Origin: Sphingomonadaceae bacterium
Lineage (GTDB): Bacteria; Pseudomonadota; Alphaproteobacteria; Sphingomonadales; Sphingomonadaceae
Direction: 5' to 3'
Length of the DNA: 64,000 nucleotides
Assembly (NCBI GenBank): GCA_947473355.1
Contig: CANJCQ010000006.1
Span: forward strand, 1 to 64,000
Numbering within the stretch: the first letter of the stretch is position 1; the number at the start of each line of letters is the position of its first letter. This document shows positions 29,258-39,721 of this stretch, in pieces. The notes under the pieces were generated by a model. It did no database searches, had not been told where the DNA came from, and was given only the letters and a program-made list of their open reading frames with translations. Made by a program: the position numbers and the translations under genes.

Positions 29258-30541
29258 CTAACCGCGCGCCTCACGCTCCACTTCGCGCCAGCCGATATCG
29301 CTGCGGCAGAAGCCGTCCGGGAAATCGAGCGCGGCCACGGCGGCATAGGCCAGCGTCTGCGCCTCGCGGACCGAGCCGCCGCGCGCGGTCACGTTGAGCA
29401 CACGGCCACCATTTGCGGTCAGCGTGCCATCGGCCCCCAGCGCGGTGCCTGCGTGAAATACTTTGGCTCCAGCTGATTCGGCTGCGGCGATCCCTTTGAT
29501 CCTCCCGCCTTTCTTCGGCGTGTCCGGATAGCCTTGCGAGGCCATGACCACGGTCAGCGCGGTGTCGGGCGAGAAGCGCGGCGGGGCCACTTCGGCGAGG
29601 CGTTCCTTGGCGCAGGCCAGCAGCAGTTCGACAAGATCGCTCTCCAGCCGCATCAGCATAACCTGGCATTCAGGGTCGCCGAAGCGGCAGTTGTATTCGA
29701 TCAGCTGCGGGCCTGTGGGGGTCAGCATCAGGCCCAGGAATAGCACGCCCGAATAGGGCATGCCCTCGGTTGCCAGCGTCCTGACCGTCCGTGCAATGAT
29801 GCGCTCCATCGCTTCGGCTTCGAGCGATGGCGTGAGCACCCGCGCCGGGCTGTAGGCGCCCATTCCGCCGGTGTTGGGGCCGGTGTCGCCATCGCCCAGG
29901 CGCTTGTGATCCTGCGCCGAGCCGAAGGGGACTATGGACGTGCCATCAGTCAGCGCGAAGAAACTGGCCTCCTCGCCTTCGAGGAATTCCTCGATCACCG
30001 CCTCTGCGCCCGCTTCTCCGAAGCGCCCGGCGAAAATGTCGCGGATCGCCTTTTCGGCTTCATCACGGGTCATCGCGACGGTCACGCCCTTGCCTGCGGC
30101 AAGGCCATCGGCCTTGATGACGACGGGAATGGTGAAATTAGCCAGCGCGGCGAGGCCGTCTGCTTCACTGGTCACCCGGACATAGGCCCCGGTCGGGATT
30201 CCGGCGCGCTCACACAGGTCTTTGGTGAAGCCCTTGCTACCTTCGAGCTGGGCGGCGGCCTTGCCGGGGCCGAAAGTCGGGATTCCAGCAGCGCGCAAGC
30301 TATCGGCGAGGCCATCGACGAGCGGCGCTTCCGGGCCGACGACGACGAGGCCGATCTGCTGCGCGGCGCAGAATTGAACCACTGCGGCATGCGTCGTCAC
30401 ATCGAGTGAGACCAGTTCGGCATGCTCGCCGATCCCCGGATTTCCGGGCGCGGCGAACAGCTTTGCGCACAGCGGGGATTGCGCCAGCTTCCAGGCCAGC
30501 GCATGTTCGCGTCCACCGCCGCCGATCAGCAGGATATTCAT
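29258..30541 (-). CDS. purD: phosphoribosylamine-glycine ligase
   Basis: [37 protein letters not shown]...[11 protein letters not shown]. Confidence 0.96.
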   Translation of the reverse strand: MNILLIGGGGREHALAWKLAQSPLCAKLFAAPGNPGIGEHAELVSLDVTTHAAVVQFCAAQQIGLVVVGPEAPLVDGLADSLRAAGIPTFGPGKAAAQLEGSKGFTKDLCERAGIPTGAYVRVTSEADGLAALANFTIPVVIKADGLAAGKGVTVAMTRDEAEKAIRDIFAGRFGEAGAEAVIEEFLEGEEASFFALTDGTSIVPFGSAQDHKRLGDGDTGPNTGGMGAYSPARVLTPSLEAEAMERIIARTVRTLATEGMPYSGVLFLGLMLTPTGPQLIEYNCRFGDPECQVMLMRLESDLVELLLACAKERLAEVAPPRFSPDTALTVVMASQGYPDTPKKGGRIKGIAAAESAGAKVFHAGTALGADGTLTANGGRVLNVTARGGSVREAQTLAYAAVAALDFPDGFCRSDIGWREVEREARG

Positions 30542-31937
30542 GTCGCCGCAAATGCCCTTCGATGATGACAGTGAAGCAGGGCTGGTAGCGAAGGATGCAC
30601 CGGGCAGCAACGCGGAGCCTTTGTCGATCACCGAGATATCCGCGCTGCTCAAGCGCACGGTGGAGGAACGCTTCGGCTTCGTGCGGCTGCGCGGCGAGCT
30701 TTCTGGCGTCAAGCGCGCTGCTTCCGGCCACCTTTATTGCAGCCTCAAGGACGAAGGCGCGCGGATTGATGGGGTGATGTGGAAGGGCCAGGTCGCCCGG
30801 CTCGGCTTCCAGCCCGAGGACGGCATCGAGGTTATCGCCAGCGGCAAGCTGACCACCTATCCCGGGCGCTCGAACTACCAGATCGTCATCGAGCGGATGG
30901 AAATCGCCGGGGAAGGCGCGCTGCTGGCCTTGCTGGCCAAGACCAAGGCGCGGCTGGAGGCGGAGGGGTTGTTTGCGCCCGAGCGCAAGCGGGCGCTGCC
31001 CTATCTGCCGCGCATTATCGGCGTGGTGACTTCGCCGACCGGCGCGGTGATCCGCGATATCCTCCACCGGCTGGCCGACCGCTTCCCCAGCCGCGTGCTG
31101 GTCTGGCCGGTGCTGGTGCAAGGGCAGGGCTCTGCCGAGCAAGTGGCGGCGGCGGTGCGCGGGTTTTCGCAGATGGTGGGGGAAGACCGGCCTGATCTGG
31201 TGATCGTCGCGCGCGGCGGCGGATCAATCGAGGACCTGTGGTCTTTCAACGAGGAAATTGTCGTCCGCGCCATTGCCGAATCGACGATCCCGGTGATTTC
31301 GGCGGTGGGCCACGAGACTGACACCACGCTGGCCGATTTCGCCGCCGACTGGCGCGCGCCGACGCCGACGGCTGCTGCCGAACGCGCCGTGCCGGTGCGC
31401 GAGGAGCTGCTGGGGCAGGTTGGCGAACTGGGCCTGCGCCTGCGCCGCGCCGCCGTGCGTCCCTTGGCCTTGGGCAAGGAGCGGCTTGATGCGCGCTTGC
31501 AGCGGCTGCCCCGGCCCGAAGCGCTGCTCACGGTCTATGCCCAGCGGCTCGACGATCAGGGCGAGCGCCTGCGCCGGGGGCTGGCGGACCGCGTCGCCAT
31601 TGCGCGCGGGGCTTTGCAGAGCGATCGGGCGCGGCTTTCGGCGCCTCTGCTGCTTTCCTACATTGGCCGTGCGCGCGAGCGGCTGGAAGCCGTGTCGCGG
31701 CTGATGGTTTCGCTCAATCCAGACAACGTGCTCCAGCGCGGCTATGTCCGGGTCACTGCCGCCGATGGCCGCACCCTGGTCAGCGCGGCCTTGGCCGGCA
31801 AGGAGCTCAGCCTTGCGCTGCATTTCCGCGATGGCAAGCTGGAGGTCGCGCCGCAGGGCGTCCGGCCATCCCGCACCGCGCCCAGCCCTCGCCCCGCCGC
31901 GCCCGAGCCTTCGCCGGTTCAGGGCAAATTGCTTTAA
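30540..31937 (+). CDS. xseA: exodeoxyribonuclease VII large subunit
   Basis: [34 protein letters not shown]...[19 protein letters not shown]. Confidence 0.96.
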   Translation: MSPQMPFDDDSEAGLVAKDAPGSNAEPLSITEISALLKRTVEERFGFVRLRGELSGVKRAASGHLYCSLKDEGARIDGVMWKGQVARLGFQPEDGIEVIASGKLTTYPGRSNYQIVIERMEIAGEGALLALLAKTKARLEAEGLFAPERKRALPYLPRIIGVVTSPTGAVIRDILHRLADRFPSRVLVWPVLVQGQGSAEQVAAAVRGFSQMVGEDRPDLVIVARGGGSIEDLWSFNEEIVVRAIAESTIPVISAVGHETDTTLADFAADWRAPTPTAAAERAVPVREELLGQVGELGLRLRRAAVRPLALGKERLDARLQRLPRPEALLTVYAQRLDDQGERLRRGLADRVAIARGALQSDRARLSAPLLLSYIGRARERLEAVSRLMVSLNPDNVLQRGYVRVTAADGRTLVSAALAGKELSLALHFRDGKLEVAPQGVRPSRTAPSPRPAAPEPSPVQGKLL

Positions 31938-31964
31938 GCCCCGCGATTTGTTAGGCCGCCGCCC

Positions 31965-32168
31965 ATGTTGATGTCAGCGAACGAGCGTCCGGCGACGCTG
32001 CAATATCAGGCCAATGGCTTTCGTGTGCTCTCTGCCGGCGGCTTCGTGCTCTGCGCGGTGTCTGGCGAGCGGGTGCCGCTCGAGGCGCTGCGCTATTGGA
32101 GCGTGGCACGGCAGGAAGCCTATGCCAGCGCGGAACTGGCGACCAGGCGGCTGACGGGCGCGGCCTGA
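31965..32168 (+). CDS. DUF2093 domain-containing protein
   Basis: LQYQANGFRVLSAGGFVLCAVSGERVPLEALRYWSVARQEAYAS. Confidence 0.85.
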   Translation: MLMSANERPATLQYQANGFRVLSAGGFVLCAVSGERVPLEALRYWSVARQEAYASAELATRRLTGAA

Positions 32169-32177
32169 CGGCCTCCG

Positions 32178-33122
32178 GTGATGCGCAAACTTTCCTTCGG
32201 CCTTGCTGTCTTGTCGGCCTTGCTGCTGACCGCCAGCGGCAGCTGCAACGATGGCACGCAGATGCGCTCACCGGGCCGCATTCAGACCATGCCGGGGCTA
32301 CCCCGCCCGGCTCCCTTGCCGCCGCCGCCGCCGGGTTTACCGGCCATGCCGCCGCGCAGCGGAGAACTTTTCGTCATCGGCGAGCTGACTCAAGGCGGCT
32401 GGATCACCGGCCTAGCGCCCATTGCTGCCCGCAGCCTGACGCTTGATGGGCAGACGGTGCCATTCGAAGCCGATGGGCGTTTTTTTGCTGCCTTCGACCG
32501 CGATGCCGGTGCGGCGTCATCACTGGTGGCGCGGCTGGCGGATGGCCGGGCGGTGACTCGCTCGCTCGGGATTAGCCCGCGTGCCTGGCAGATCGAACGC
32601 ATCCCGCTCGGGCCGCGCCCCGGCACGGCCCCCGATCCCGTATTCCTGCGCCGCCGCGCCGGTGAACTGGCGCAGATCAACGCCGCGCGAGCCGTGAATG
32701 CGCAGAGCGACGGTTGGCGGCAGCATTTTATCTGGCCTGCCAGAGGCCGGATTTCGGGGCGCTTCGGCTCGCAGCGGATCTATCCCGCTGGGCCCGCCGC
32801 CTATCATTCGGGCACCGATATCGCGACGGGTGCCAGCGGCACACCCTATGTTGCGCCTGCCGATGGCGTGGTGGTGCTGGCGGCCTCCAGCCCGTTTTCG
32901 CTCGAAGGCAATCTCCTGATGATCGACCACGGCATGGGGCTCAACAGCGCCTTCCTGCACTCGTCGCAAATCCTGGTGCGGGTGGGCGACCGTGTGAAAC
33001 AGGGTCAGGTGATTGGCCGGATCGGCATGACCGGCCGCGCGACAGGGCCGCATCTGCACTGGTCCATGAAGTGGCGCAGCGCCAAGCTTGATGCGCTACT
33101 GTTTGTGGGGCCGATGCGGTAA
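32178..33122 (+). CDS. M23 family metallopeptidase
   Basis: YHSGTDIATGASGTPYVAPADGVVVLAA...GHLHWSMKW-like LytM motif (TGPHLHWSMKWRSAKLD). Confidence 0.93.
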   Translation: MMRKLSFGLAVLSALLLTASGSCNDGTQMRSPGRIQTMPGLPRPAPLPPPPPGLPAMPPRSGELFVIGELTQGGWITGLAPIAARSLTLDGQTVPFEADGRFFAAFDRDAGAASSLVARLADGRAVTRSLGISPRAWQIERIPLGPRPGTAPDPVFLRRRAGELAQINAARAVNAQSDGWRQHFIWPARGRISGRFGSQRIYPAGPAAYHSGTDIATGASGTPYVAPADGVVVLAASSPFSLEGNLLMIDHGMGLNSAFLHSSQILVRVGDRVKQGQVIGRIGMTGRATGPHLHWSMKWRSAKLDALLFVGPMR

Positions 33123-33123
33123 G

Positions 33124-33160
33124 CGCCGTGCGAAAAGTGGGAACCGGTTTTCGCGACAAA
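33124..33160. repeat. palindrome at convergent junction, possible terminator/dispersed repeat
   Basis: GCGAAAA-gtgggaaccgg-TTTTCGC between M23 peptidase and cupin genes. Confidence 0.6.
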
Positions 33161-33180
33161 CGACGCGACAACAGCAAGCC

Positions 33181-33741
33181 TCAGTCGAACAACCCGTAAG
33201 GCGCTTTCTCTTCTGCCCAGATTGGCTTGCGCTCGGCATGAGTCGCGGCGACCCGATCCCAATAGGTATCTGACTTTGCGCGGTAATGCGTGTCATAATC
33301 CTCGCCGGTGCGGAATTCGAAGAATTCGACGCCTTCATCGCCCGGCGTGACTGTGTAGGGCACGCCGCCGGGGATCATCACCCCGTCGCCCTTTTCCAGC
33401 ACATCATTGCCAACCCGCATCGATCCGGCGAATATCTGGTAAAAGCAATCGACATCGTGGCTGTGGATCGGCAGCGGATAGCCGCTTTTGAACCAGACAT
33501 AGCTGACATGCATCGTCGGCGAGGAGAACAGGGTCACCGCCATGGCCCCGCCGCTGTTACCGCCTTCATAGATCTTCTTCATGCCGCGCACGATGGCCGG
33601 ATGAAGCTCGAAGCCCTCCGCGTCCGATCCGCGCTGCTTGCGACCGGTGTGGTGGTGGGCATCGCTGGCGCGGGTGATGATCATGCCGGGGCCGCGCGGC
33701 AGAGTTTCCAGAACGGCGGTGGTTTCACTTTCGAGTGTCAT
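33181..33741 (-). CDS. cupin domain-containing protein
   Basis: PLPIHSHDVDCFYQIFAGSMRVGNDVLEKGDGVMIPGGVPYTV. Confidence 0.85.
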   Translation of the reverse strand: MTLESETTAVLETLPRGPGMIITRASDAHHHTGRKQRGSDAEGFELHPAIVRGMKKIYEGGNSGGAMAVTLFSSPTMHVSYVWFKSGYPLPIHSHDVDCFYQIFAGSMRVGNDVLEKGDGVMIPGGVPYTVTPGDEGVEFFEFRTGEDYDTHYRAKSDTYWDRVAATHAERKPIWAEEKAPYGLFD

Positions 33742-33752
33742 TCTGCTCTCCC

Positions 33753-34898
33753 TCAGTCCAGCCCGTAAAACCGCCGCGCATTGTCATACACGATCGGGCG
33801 GATTTCATCTTCGCTCAGCCCGGCAAACTGCCAGTCCATCACTTTCTTCGATTCGGGCCATGTCGTCTCCGAATGCGGATAGTCGGTCGACCACATCATG
33901 TTCTTGCCGCCCGGCAGGCCCCGGTTGCGGATGCCTTCGCGGTCGCGGATGAAGCTGGTGTAGATGTTGCGGTCGAAATATTCCGACGGACGCATCGCCA
34001 GTTCAAGTTTCAACCAATGCCGCTGGCTGTCGTAGATCCCGTCCATATATTCGCCGACGAAAGCCACCCAGCCCGAACCGCTTTCGATCGCGCCATAACG
34101 CAGGTCCGGAAACCGGTCGAACACCCCGCCGAACACCAGGATGGCGATGGGTTCGGCCATGCACAGCTTGCTCATCACCATGTTGGGCAGGAATTTGAAC
34201 TGCCCCGGCCGGGCGATGCGCGCGCCGAGGTGGATGGTGATGGCCATGTTGTGATCGACGCAGGCCTGCCAGAATGGATCGAAGGCGGGATCATCATATT
34301 GCAGCGGCCCGTCGGGATCGCCGGTCAGCGCCAGCACCTGTGCGCCGAAGCCGCCGCTGGTGATGGCCTTGCTCTGCGGGAAGGCGGGTATGTTTACCGC
34401 GCGCAGGCCGCAGAGTGCCGCGTCTTTCACCATGGCGGTGGACCGGGCAATATCCTGCATCGGCAGATAGGCAGCTCCGATCAGGCGCTTGGGTGCATAG
34501 GCGCAGAAATCGGCGAGCCAGCGGTTATAGGCATCGAAACTTGCGAGATAGAGCTCGTTGTCCGCCGTGCCCAGCGGCCCGCCGCCATAAAGCACCGCGC
34601 TGGCAACGCCATCCTGGTCCATGTCCTTGAGCCGGGCGGCAGGCTCCCAGTTACCTGCGCGCAGCAGCTCCTTCTTGCCGGTGGTCTGGAAGCTTTTGCC
34701 CTGCCCTGATGTGGCTGATTGCAGGTTGAGCGGCTTGCGCGTGCCCTCGAAAACCAGCCAGTCATGCTTGTCATCCGGTCCGCCCGCCTCCCATTTGGGG
34801 GCGCGTCCGACGAACTTCGTGGGCAGATAGTTGTCCCAGAAAGTGGGTGCGGGGTTGACGTGCGCGTCGGCGTCGAAGAGTTCGAGTGTGGCAGGCAT
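33753..34898 (-). CDS. amidohydrolase family protein (Amidohydro_2)
   Basis: LFDADAHVNP...MAITIHLGAR...MWSTDYPHSET. Confidence 0.9.
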   Translation of the reverse strand: MPATLELFDADAHVNPAPTFWDNYLPTKFVGRAPKWEAGGPDDKHDWLVFEGTRKPLNLQSATSGQGKSFQTTGKKELLRAGNWEPAARLKDMDQDGVASAVLYGGGPLGTADNELYLASFDAYNRWLADFCAYAPKRLIGAAYLPMQDIARSTAMVKDAALCGLRAVNIPAFPQSKAITSGGFGAQVLALTGDPDGPLQYDDPAFDPFWQACVDHNMAITIHLGARIARPGQFKFLPNMVMSKLCMAEPIAILVFGGVFDRFPDLRYGAIESGSGWVAFVGEYMDGIYDSQRHWLKLELAMRPSEYFDRNIYTSFIRDREGIRNRGLPGGKNMMWSTDYPHSETTWPESKKVMDWQFAGLSEDEIRPIVYDNARRFYGLD

Positions 34899-35028
34899 TT
34901 CAGCATTCCTTTTCCCTTACGCTTTGTCACATAGCGCCCGCTGCTGAGTCAATCTTGCGAACAGACTTCCGCAATCGTGAAAAACCTGTCTAGAATGCGG
35001 CCAAGCAAAAACGTGTGGGAGTGAGCCG

Positions 35029-36747
35029 ATGGAATACGATCTGATCGTGCGGGGCGGCATGCTGGTGGATGGCACGGGATTGCCGCGCCGCCGGGTCGAT
35101 GTCGGGGTCAAGGACGGCAGAATCGCGCGCATCGCCCGACTGGACGATGCCACGGCCAGGGAAGAAATCGACGCCACCGGACGAATCGTCGCGCCCGGCA
35201 TTGTCGATGCTCATACCCACTATGATCCGCAGATCACGTTCGATCCCTATGCCACCATGTCGTGCTTCCACGGGGTCACCACGGTGCTGGCGGGCAATTG
35301 CGGCTTTTCCGCTGCGCCGGTGAAGGCGCAGGACCTCGAATTCCTCAAGGGCGTTTTCGCCCGGGTCGAGGATATGGACCTGGCGGCGCTGGGCGGGGTG
35401 CGCTGGGATCAGTTCGAGACCTTCCCGGAATTCATGGCTTACCTCGGAGGCAAGCTCGGCATCAATTTCGCCTGCTATGTCGGCCACTCCAACTTGCGCC
35501 GCTGGGTGATGGGCGATGCGGCGAGCGAGCGCGCGGCAACGGCGGAAGAGCTTGCCGAAATGCGCAGCATGGTGGCCGAGGCGATGCAGGCAGGCGCGGC
35601 GGGGCTCTCGACCTCGCTGTCGCCCACCCACAACGATCTGCAGGACCGTCCGGTGCCCTCGCGCTTTGCCACGGACGAGGAAGTGCTGGCGCTCGCCGAG
35701 GAGGCGGGGCGGCATGGCGCAGGCTCGATCTGCTTCCTGCCGCTCGGCACGACGCGCGGTCTGACCGCCGACGACCACGAATTCATCATCGAGATCGGGC
35801 GGCGCTCGGGGCTGCCGGTGATTATCCAGGGGCTTGGCGCACGCAGCAAGGTCGATGTGCCGGGGACGGGCTGGGATGATGCCGTGGTCAGCCTCGACAA
35901 GGCGCAGGCAGAAGGCGCCCCGTTCTATTCGATGCTGATCGCGCGGCCGTTCGACCGGGCGGTGGCTTTCGATGATACCAATCATCACTGGCGCGGTGCT
36001 TTCGGCTGGCATGCCATGACCCGGTTGCCGATCGAGGAACGCAGGGCTTTGCTGCGCGATCCGGCAACGCGCGAGGAACTGCGCTTCGGCATCGAGAATT
36101 CGAACAGGGATCCGGCCAAGGGCACCACCTTGTCGCCGCCGCAGTGGCCGGTGGTGTTCATCGATGTCTCGCCGAGCATGTCGCCCGAGGAGCATCAGGG
36201 CAAAAGCATCCAGATGCTGGCCGAAGAGCGGCAAATGGCGCCCGGTGATTTCGCGCTCGATCTGGCGCTGGCCGATGATTTCGCTACCAAGCTGCGCTGG
36301 CGGATGGATGGGCCCGAATGGTCCGACGCGGTGCGCAAATCACAGACCGATCCGCGCATCATCATCGGCACGTCCGACGGCGGCGCGCATCTCGCCAAAG
36401 ACGATCAGGCGGACTGGAGCTCATATTTCCTCGCCCGCTGGGTGCGTGAGGACAAGGTCTGGACGCTCGAAGAAGGCGTGCGCCAGATCACCCAGATGCC
36501 GGCCGACCTGCTCGGCTTTCTTGATCGCGGCACCTTGCGGGTCGGTGCCTGGGCCGACATGATGATTTTCGACGAGCACGAAATCGGCCCGGTGCGCAAA
36601 GAGTTCGTGCGCGATCTGCCGGGCGGGGCGGGGCGCTACAAGGCGTATGGCAAAGGGGTCTACGCCACCATTGTCAACGGGCAGCCAATCGTGCTCAATG
36701 GCGAGCTGACGGGGCGGCTGCCGGGCGTGGTTGTCGCGCCGCAATAA
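35029..36747 (+). CDS. N-acyl-D-amino-acid deacylase-like amidohydrolase
   Basis: YDLIVRGGMLVDGTGLPRRRVDVGVKDGRIARI...GIVDAHTHYDPQITFDP...AGNCGFSAAPV. Confidence 0.9.
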   Translation: MEYDLIVRGGMLVDGTGLPRRRVDVGVKDGRIARIARLDDATAREEIDATGRIVAPGIVDAHTHYDPQITFDPYATMSCFHGVTTVLAGNCGFSAAPVKAQDLEFLKGVFARVEDMDLAALGGVRWDQFETFPEFMAYLGGKLGINFACYVGHSNLRRWVMGDAASERAATAEELAEMRSMVAEAMQAGAAGLSTSLSPTHNDLQDRPVPSRFATDEEVLALAEEAGRHGAGSICFLPLGTTRGLTADDHEFIIEIGRRSGLPVIIQGLGARSKVDVPGTGWDDAVVSLDKAQAEGAPFYSMLIARPFDRAVAFDDTNHHWRGAFGWHAMTRLPIEERRALLRDPATREELRFGIENSNRDPAKGTTLSPPQWPVVFIDVSPSMSPEEHQGKSIQMLAEERQMAPGDFALDLALADDFATKLRWRMDGPEWSDAVRKSQTDPRIIIGTSDGGAHLAKDDQADWSSYFLARWVREDKVWTLEEGVRQITQMPADLLGFLDRGTLRVGAWADMMIFDEHEIGPVRKEFVRDLPGGAGRYKAYGKGVYATIVNGQPIVLNGELTGRLPGVVVAPQ

Positions 36748-36771
36748 TCAATAACCCTGGGAGGGGATGGG

Positions 36772-37290
36772 ATGAGCGAGCATGAGATTATCCAGACCGT
36801 CGGCCTCTATTCGGTCGCGCTCGATTCGCACAGCTGGGACCTGTTCGACGCGGTCTTCGCGCCCAATGTCGTCTCGGACTATCCGGGCGGGCTGTTCTGG
36901 CGCGATCTCGCCAGCTTCAAGGCCGATTTCACCGCGATGCACGAGCCGGTGATCAGCCACCAGCATCATCTCGGCATGCCGCAAGTGGTGGTCGACGGGA
37001 ATCGCGCCTGGACGCTCACCTATGGCACCTACCGCCTGCTGCGCGCCCGCAAGGTCGAGAAATTCGGTGATATGACCGAAGGCGGCGCCTGGTATGATGA
37101 CGAACTGGTGCGTAGCCCGGCGGGCTGGCGCATTGTCAGCCGCAAGGCGCGCAATTTCTGGTGGCGCGGGACATTTGCCGAGGATGGCGATTGCCCAGTG
37201 GCAGTCAATTCATTCGCCGAAGAAGCGGCAGCAGGCCGCGTCGGCTATATCAACGCGCTGCGCGCGAAAATTGCAAAGGGAGCCGCATGA
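36772..37290 (+). CDS. SnoaL/NTF2-like protein
   Basis: YSVALDSHSWDLFDAVFAPNVVSDYPGGLFW. Confidence 0.82.
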   Translation: MSEHEIIQTVGLYSVALDSHSWDLFDAVFAPNVVSDYPGGLFWRDLASFKADFTAMHEPVISHQHHLGMPQVVVDGNRAWTLTYGTYRLLRARKVEKFGDMTEGGAWYDDELVRSPAGWRIVSRKARNFWWRGTFAEDGDCPVAVNSFAEEAAAGRVGYINALRAKIAKGAA

Positions 37291-39164
37291 TGAACTGGCG
37301 CAACTGGCTGATCGCATTGGCCGCCCTGGCCATGCCCGCAGCCATTCTTAGTGCAGCTGCACCAGCCGAAGACTGGACGGGGCGTGATCCGGCGGCCGAA
37401 AAGAGCCTCGGCGCGCAGGTCTATCGCGATACCTGCGCCGCCTGCCACAATGCCGGCGTCGGCCGCGCGCCGCAGCGCTTCATCCTCCAGGACATGACTC
37501 CCGAGGCGATTCACACGGCGCTCGCGCAAGGGGCGATGCGGGTGCAGGCGGCAGCGCTTTCGGCCGAGCAGAAGACTGCAGTTGCCGAATACCTTTCGGG
37601 CCGCAAGCTGGGCACCACCAGCACGGCCACAGCGCTCAACATGTGCACAGGCGCCGCAGCGCGCTTCGATCTCAGCGAACCGCCAGTGTTCAGCGGCTGG
37701 GGGCTCGATGCTGCCAGCACTCATGCGATCCCCTCGGCCATATCCGGCCTCGGCACGGGCAATGCGCCGCGCCTCAAGCTCAAATGGGCCTTCGCTTTCC
37801 CTGGCTCGCAGCGCGCGCGTTCGCAGCCCGCGCTGGCGGGCGGGGCGATCCTGGTCGGCAATCATAACGGCACGGTCTATGCGCTTGATCGCGAGACCGG
37901 CTGCGTGCGCTGGTCCTTCCCGGCCCAGGCCGAAGTGCGCACCGGCATCGTCGTCAGCCCCTGGGTTGCCGGAAACCGCGCGGCACGCCCTCTGGTCTAT
38001 TTCGGCGATGTTGCCGGCAATGCCTATGCGGTCTCGCTGCTCGACGGCAAGCTCGCCTGGCGGATCAAGGCCGATCTCCATCCGGCGACTGTGCTGACCG
38101 GCACGCCGACGCTGCATGCGGGCACGCTCTATGTGCCGGTCTCCTCGAACGAGGAGGCCTTCGCTACCAGCCCGGCCTATTCGTGCTGCAATTTCCGCGG
38201 CTCGGTGCTCGCGCTCGATGCGCGGACGGGCAGGCAGAAGTGGCGGACCTGGCTGGTCGGCCCGCCAGTTCGGCAAGGGCCGAGCAAGGAAGGGCTCGAC
38301 AAGCTGGGACCCTCGGGCGTGGCAGTGTGGAACAGCCCGGCGATTGACGTCCGGCGTGGCCAGTTGATCGTGGCGACGGGTGACAACTATTCGCTGCCCG
38401 CAACGGGGCTCAGCGATGCCGTTGTCGCGCTCGATCTCGCGACGGGCCGCATCCGCTGGCATTATCAGGCGACAGCAGGCGATGCCTGGAATGTCGCCTG
38501 CGCTTTCAAGGGCGTGAGCGGCAGTTGCCCCGATGAAAACGCGCCCGATTTCGATTTCGGCGCGGGTACGGTGCTGGCCAAGGGGCTGAACGGCCGCGAA
38601 TATGTGCTGGCCGGGCAGAAGAGCGGCGCGGTCTATGCGCTTGATCCCGCCACTGGCGCATTGGTTTGGAAGAAACGGATCGGCCACGGCAGCGCTTCGG
38701 GCGGCGTCCACTTCGGCATGGCAGCCGAAGGCGGGCGGCTATTCGTGCCGATCAGCGATCGCTTTGCCATGGACCAGGACCCTTTCCCCCTGAGCCCCGG
38801 GCTCTATGCACTCGATGTCGCCAGCGGTGAAATGGTATGGGAAGCGCGCGATCCCACCGATTGCAAGGGCAGCCCACGTTGCCTCGCTGGCTATGGCGGT
38901 TCGGTCACCGCGACCGGCGGCGTGGTGCTGGCCGGCGCGGACGATGGCCACTTGCGCATCTTCCAGGCGGCGACCGGTGGATTGCTGTGGGAAGACCAGA
39001 CCGCGCGGAACTTCACAACGGTCAACGGCGTGCCCGGCAAGGGCGGCTCAATCAGCGGCGGCGTCGCGCCGCTGGTTTACAAGGGCAACGTGATCGTGCC
39101 CTCGGGCTATGGCTTTGCCTCGAAGCTGCCTGGGAATGTGTTGCTGGTTTACGGGGTGGAATAG
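37287..39164 (+). CDS. PQQ-binding beta-propeller dehydrogenase with N-terminal cytochrome c domain (polyvinyl-alcohol-dehydrogenase-like)
   Basis: Signal peptide; CAACHNAG heme-c motif; repeats GTVYALDRETGCVRWSF, GAVYALDPATGALVWKK. Confidence 0.88.
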   Translation: MMNWRNWLIALAALAMPAAILSAAAPAEDWTGRDPAAEKSLGAQVYRDTCAACHNAGVGRAPQRFILQDMTPEAIHTALAQGAMRVQAAALSAEQKTAVAEYLSGRKLGTTSTATALNMCTGAAARFDLSEPPVFSGWGLDAASTHAIPSAISGLGTGNAPRLKLKWAFAFPGSQRARSQPALAGGAILVGNHNGTVYALDRETGCVRWSFPAQAEVRTGIVVSPWVAGNRAARPLVYFGDVAGNAYAVSLLDGKLAWRIKADLHPATVLTGTPTLHAGTLYVPVSSNEEAFATSPAYSCCNFRGSVLALDARTGRQKWRTWLVGPPVRQGPSKEGLDKLGPSGVAVWNSPAIDVRRGQLIVATGDNYSLPATGLSDAVVALDLATGRIRWHYQATAGDAWNVACAFKGVSGSCPDENAPDFDFGAGTVLAKGLNGREYVLAGQKSGAVYALDPATGALVWKKRIGHGSASGGVHFGMAAEGGRLFVPISDRFAMDQDPFPLSPGLYALDVASGEMVWEARDPTDCKGSPRCLAGYGGSVTATGGVVLAGADDGHLRIFQAATGGLLWEDQTARNFTTVNGVPGKGGSISGGVAPLVYKGNVIVPSGYGFASKLPGNVLLVYGVE

Positions 39165-39186
39165 AACAGCGGTCCAGATTTTAGCT

Positions 39187-39326
39187 CGTCATGTTGAACT
39201 TGTTTCAGCATCCATTGTGCCACAAGCCCGGTGCTTGCCAATGAGAAGCCAACCGCGAAGCTTGCGCCAATCCGGCGCGCGCAGGCTATGCTGCGGGATG
39301 GATCCTGAAACAAGTTCAGGATGACG
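39187..39326. repeat. dispersed inverted-repeat element at convergent junction
   Basis: CGTCATGTTGAACTTGTTTCAGCATCCAT ... GGATCCTGAAACAAGTTCAGGATGACG. Confidence 0.85.
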
Positions 39327-39346
39327 GTCTGGGTTAGGGCGGGGTT

Positions 39347-39721
39347 TCAATCCCCCACCCGCATCACCATCACCTTGTTCCCGTCCGGATCGCGAAAATA
39401 GGCGGCATACATATTGGTCTCCGGGCTCCCTCGCGGACCCGGCGCGCCTTCGCACATACCGCCCAGCTCCAGCGCTTTGGCATGTGCTCTATCCACCGCC
39501 GCGCGGCTCGGCGCGGCCCACATGACCTGGCTGCCATTGCCCACCGTGGCATCGCCCTCGCGCGGCGTGCCGACCAGGAATATCCCGCCGTCGGCTCCGC
39601 GATAACCGGCCATGCCATGCCGTTCGATCACCCGCGCGGCGCCGATCTCGGCGGTGACCGCGTCATAGAAGGCGACGGCGCGCTTGATGTCGCGCGTGCC
39701 GAAGCGGGCTCCTGTCAGCAT
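39347..39721 (-). CDS. VOC family (glyoxalase-like) protein
   Basis: GTRDIKRAVAFYDAVTAEIGAARV...AAYFRDPDGNKVMVMRVG. Confidence 0.88.
   Translation of the reverse strand: MLTGARFGTRDIKRAVAFYDAVTAEIGAARVIERHGMAGYRGADGGIFLVGTPREGDATVGNGSQVMWAAPSRAAVDRAHAKALELGGMCEGAPGPRGSPETNMYAAYFRDPDGNKVMVMRVGD

Noticed and set aside
37245-38711. 488-aa minus-strand ORF
   Set aside because: Antisense to the PQQ dehydrogenase; no family motif.
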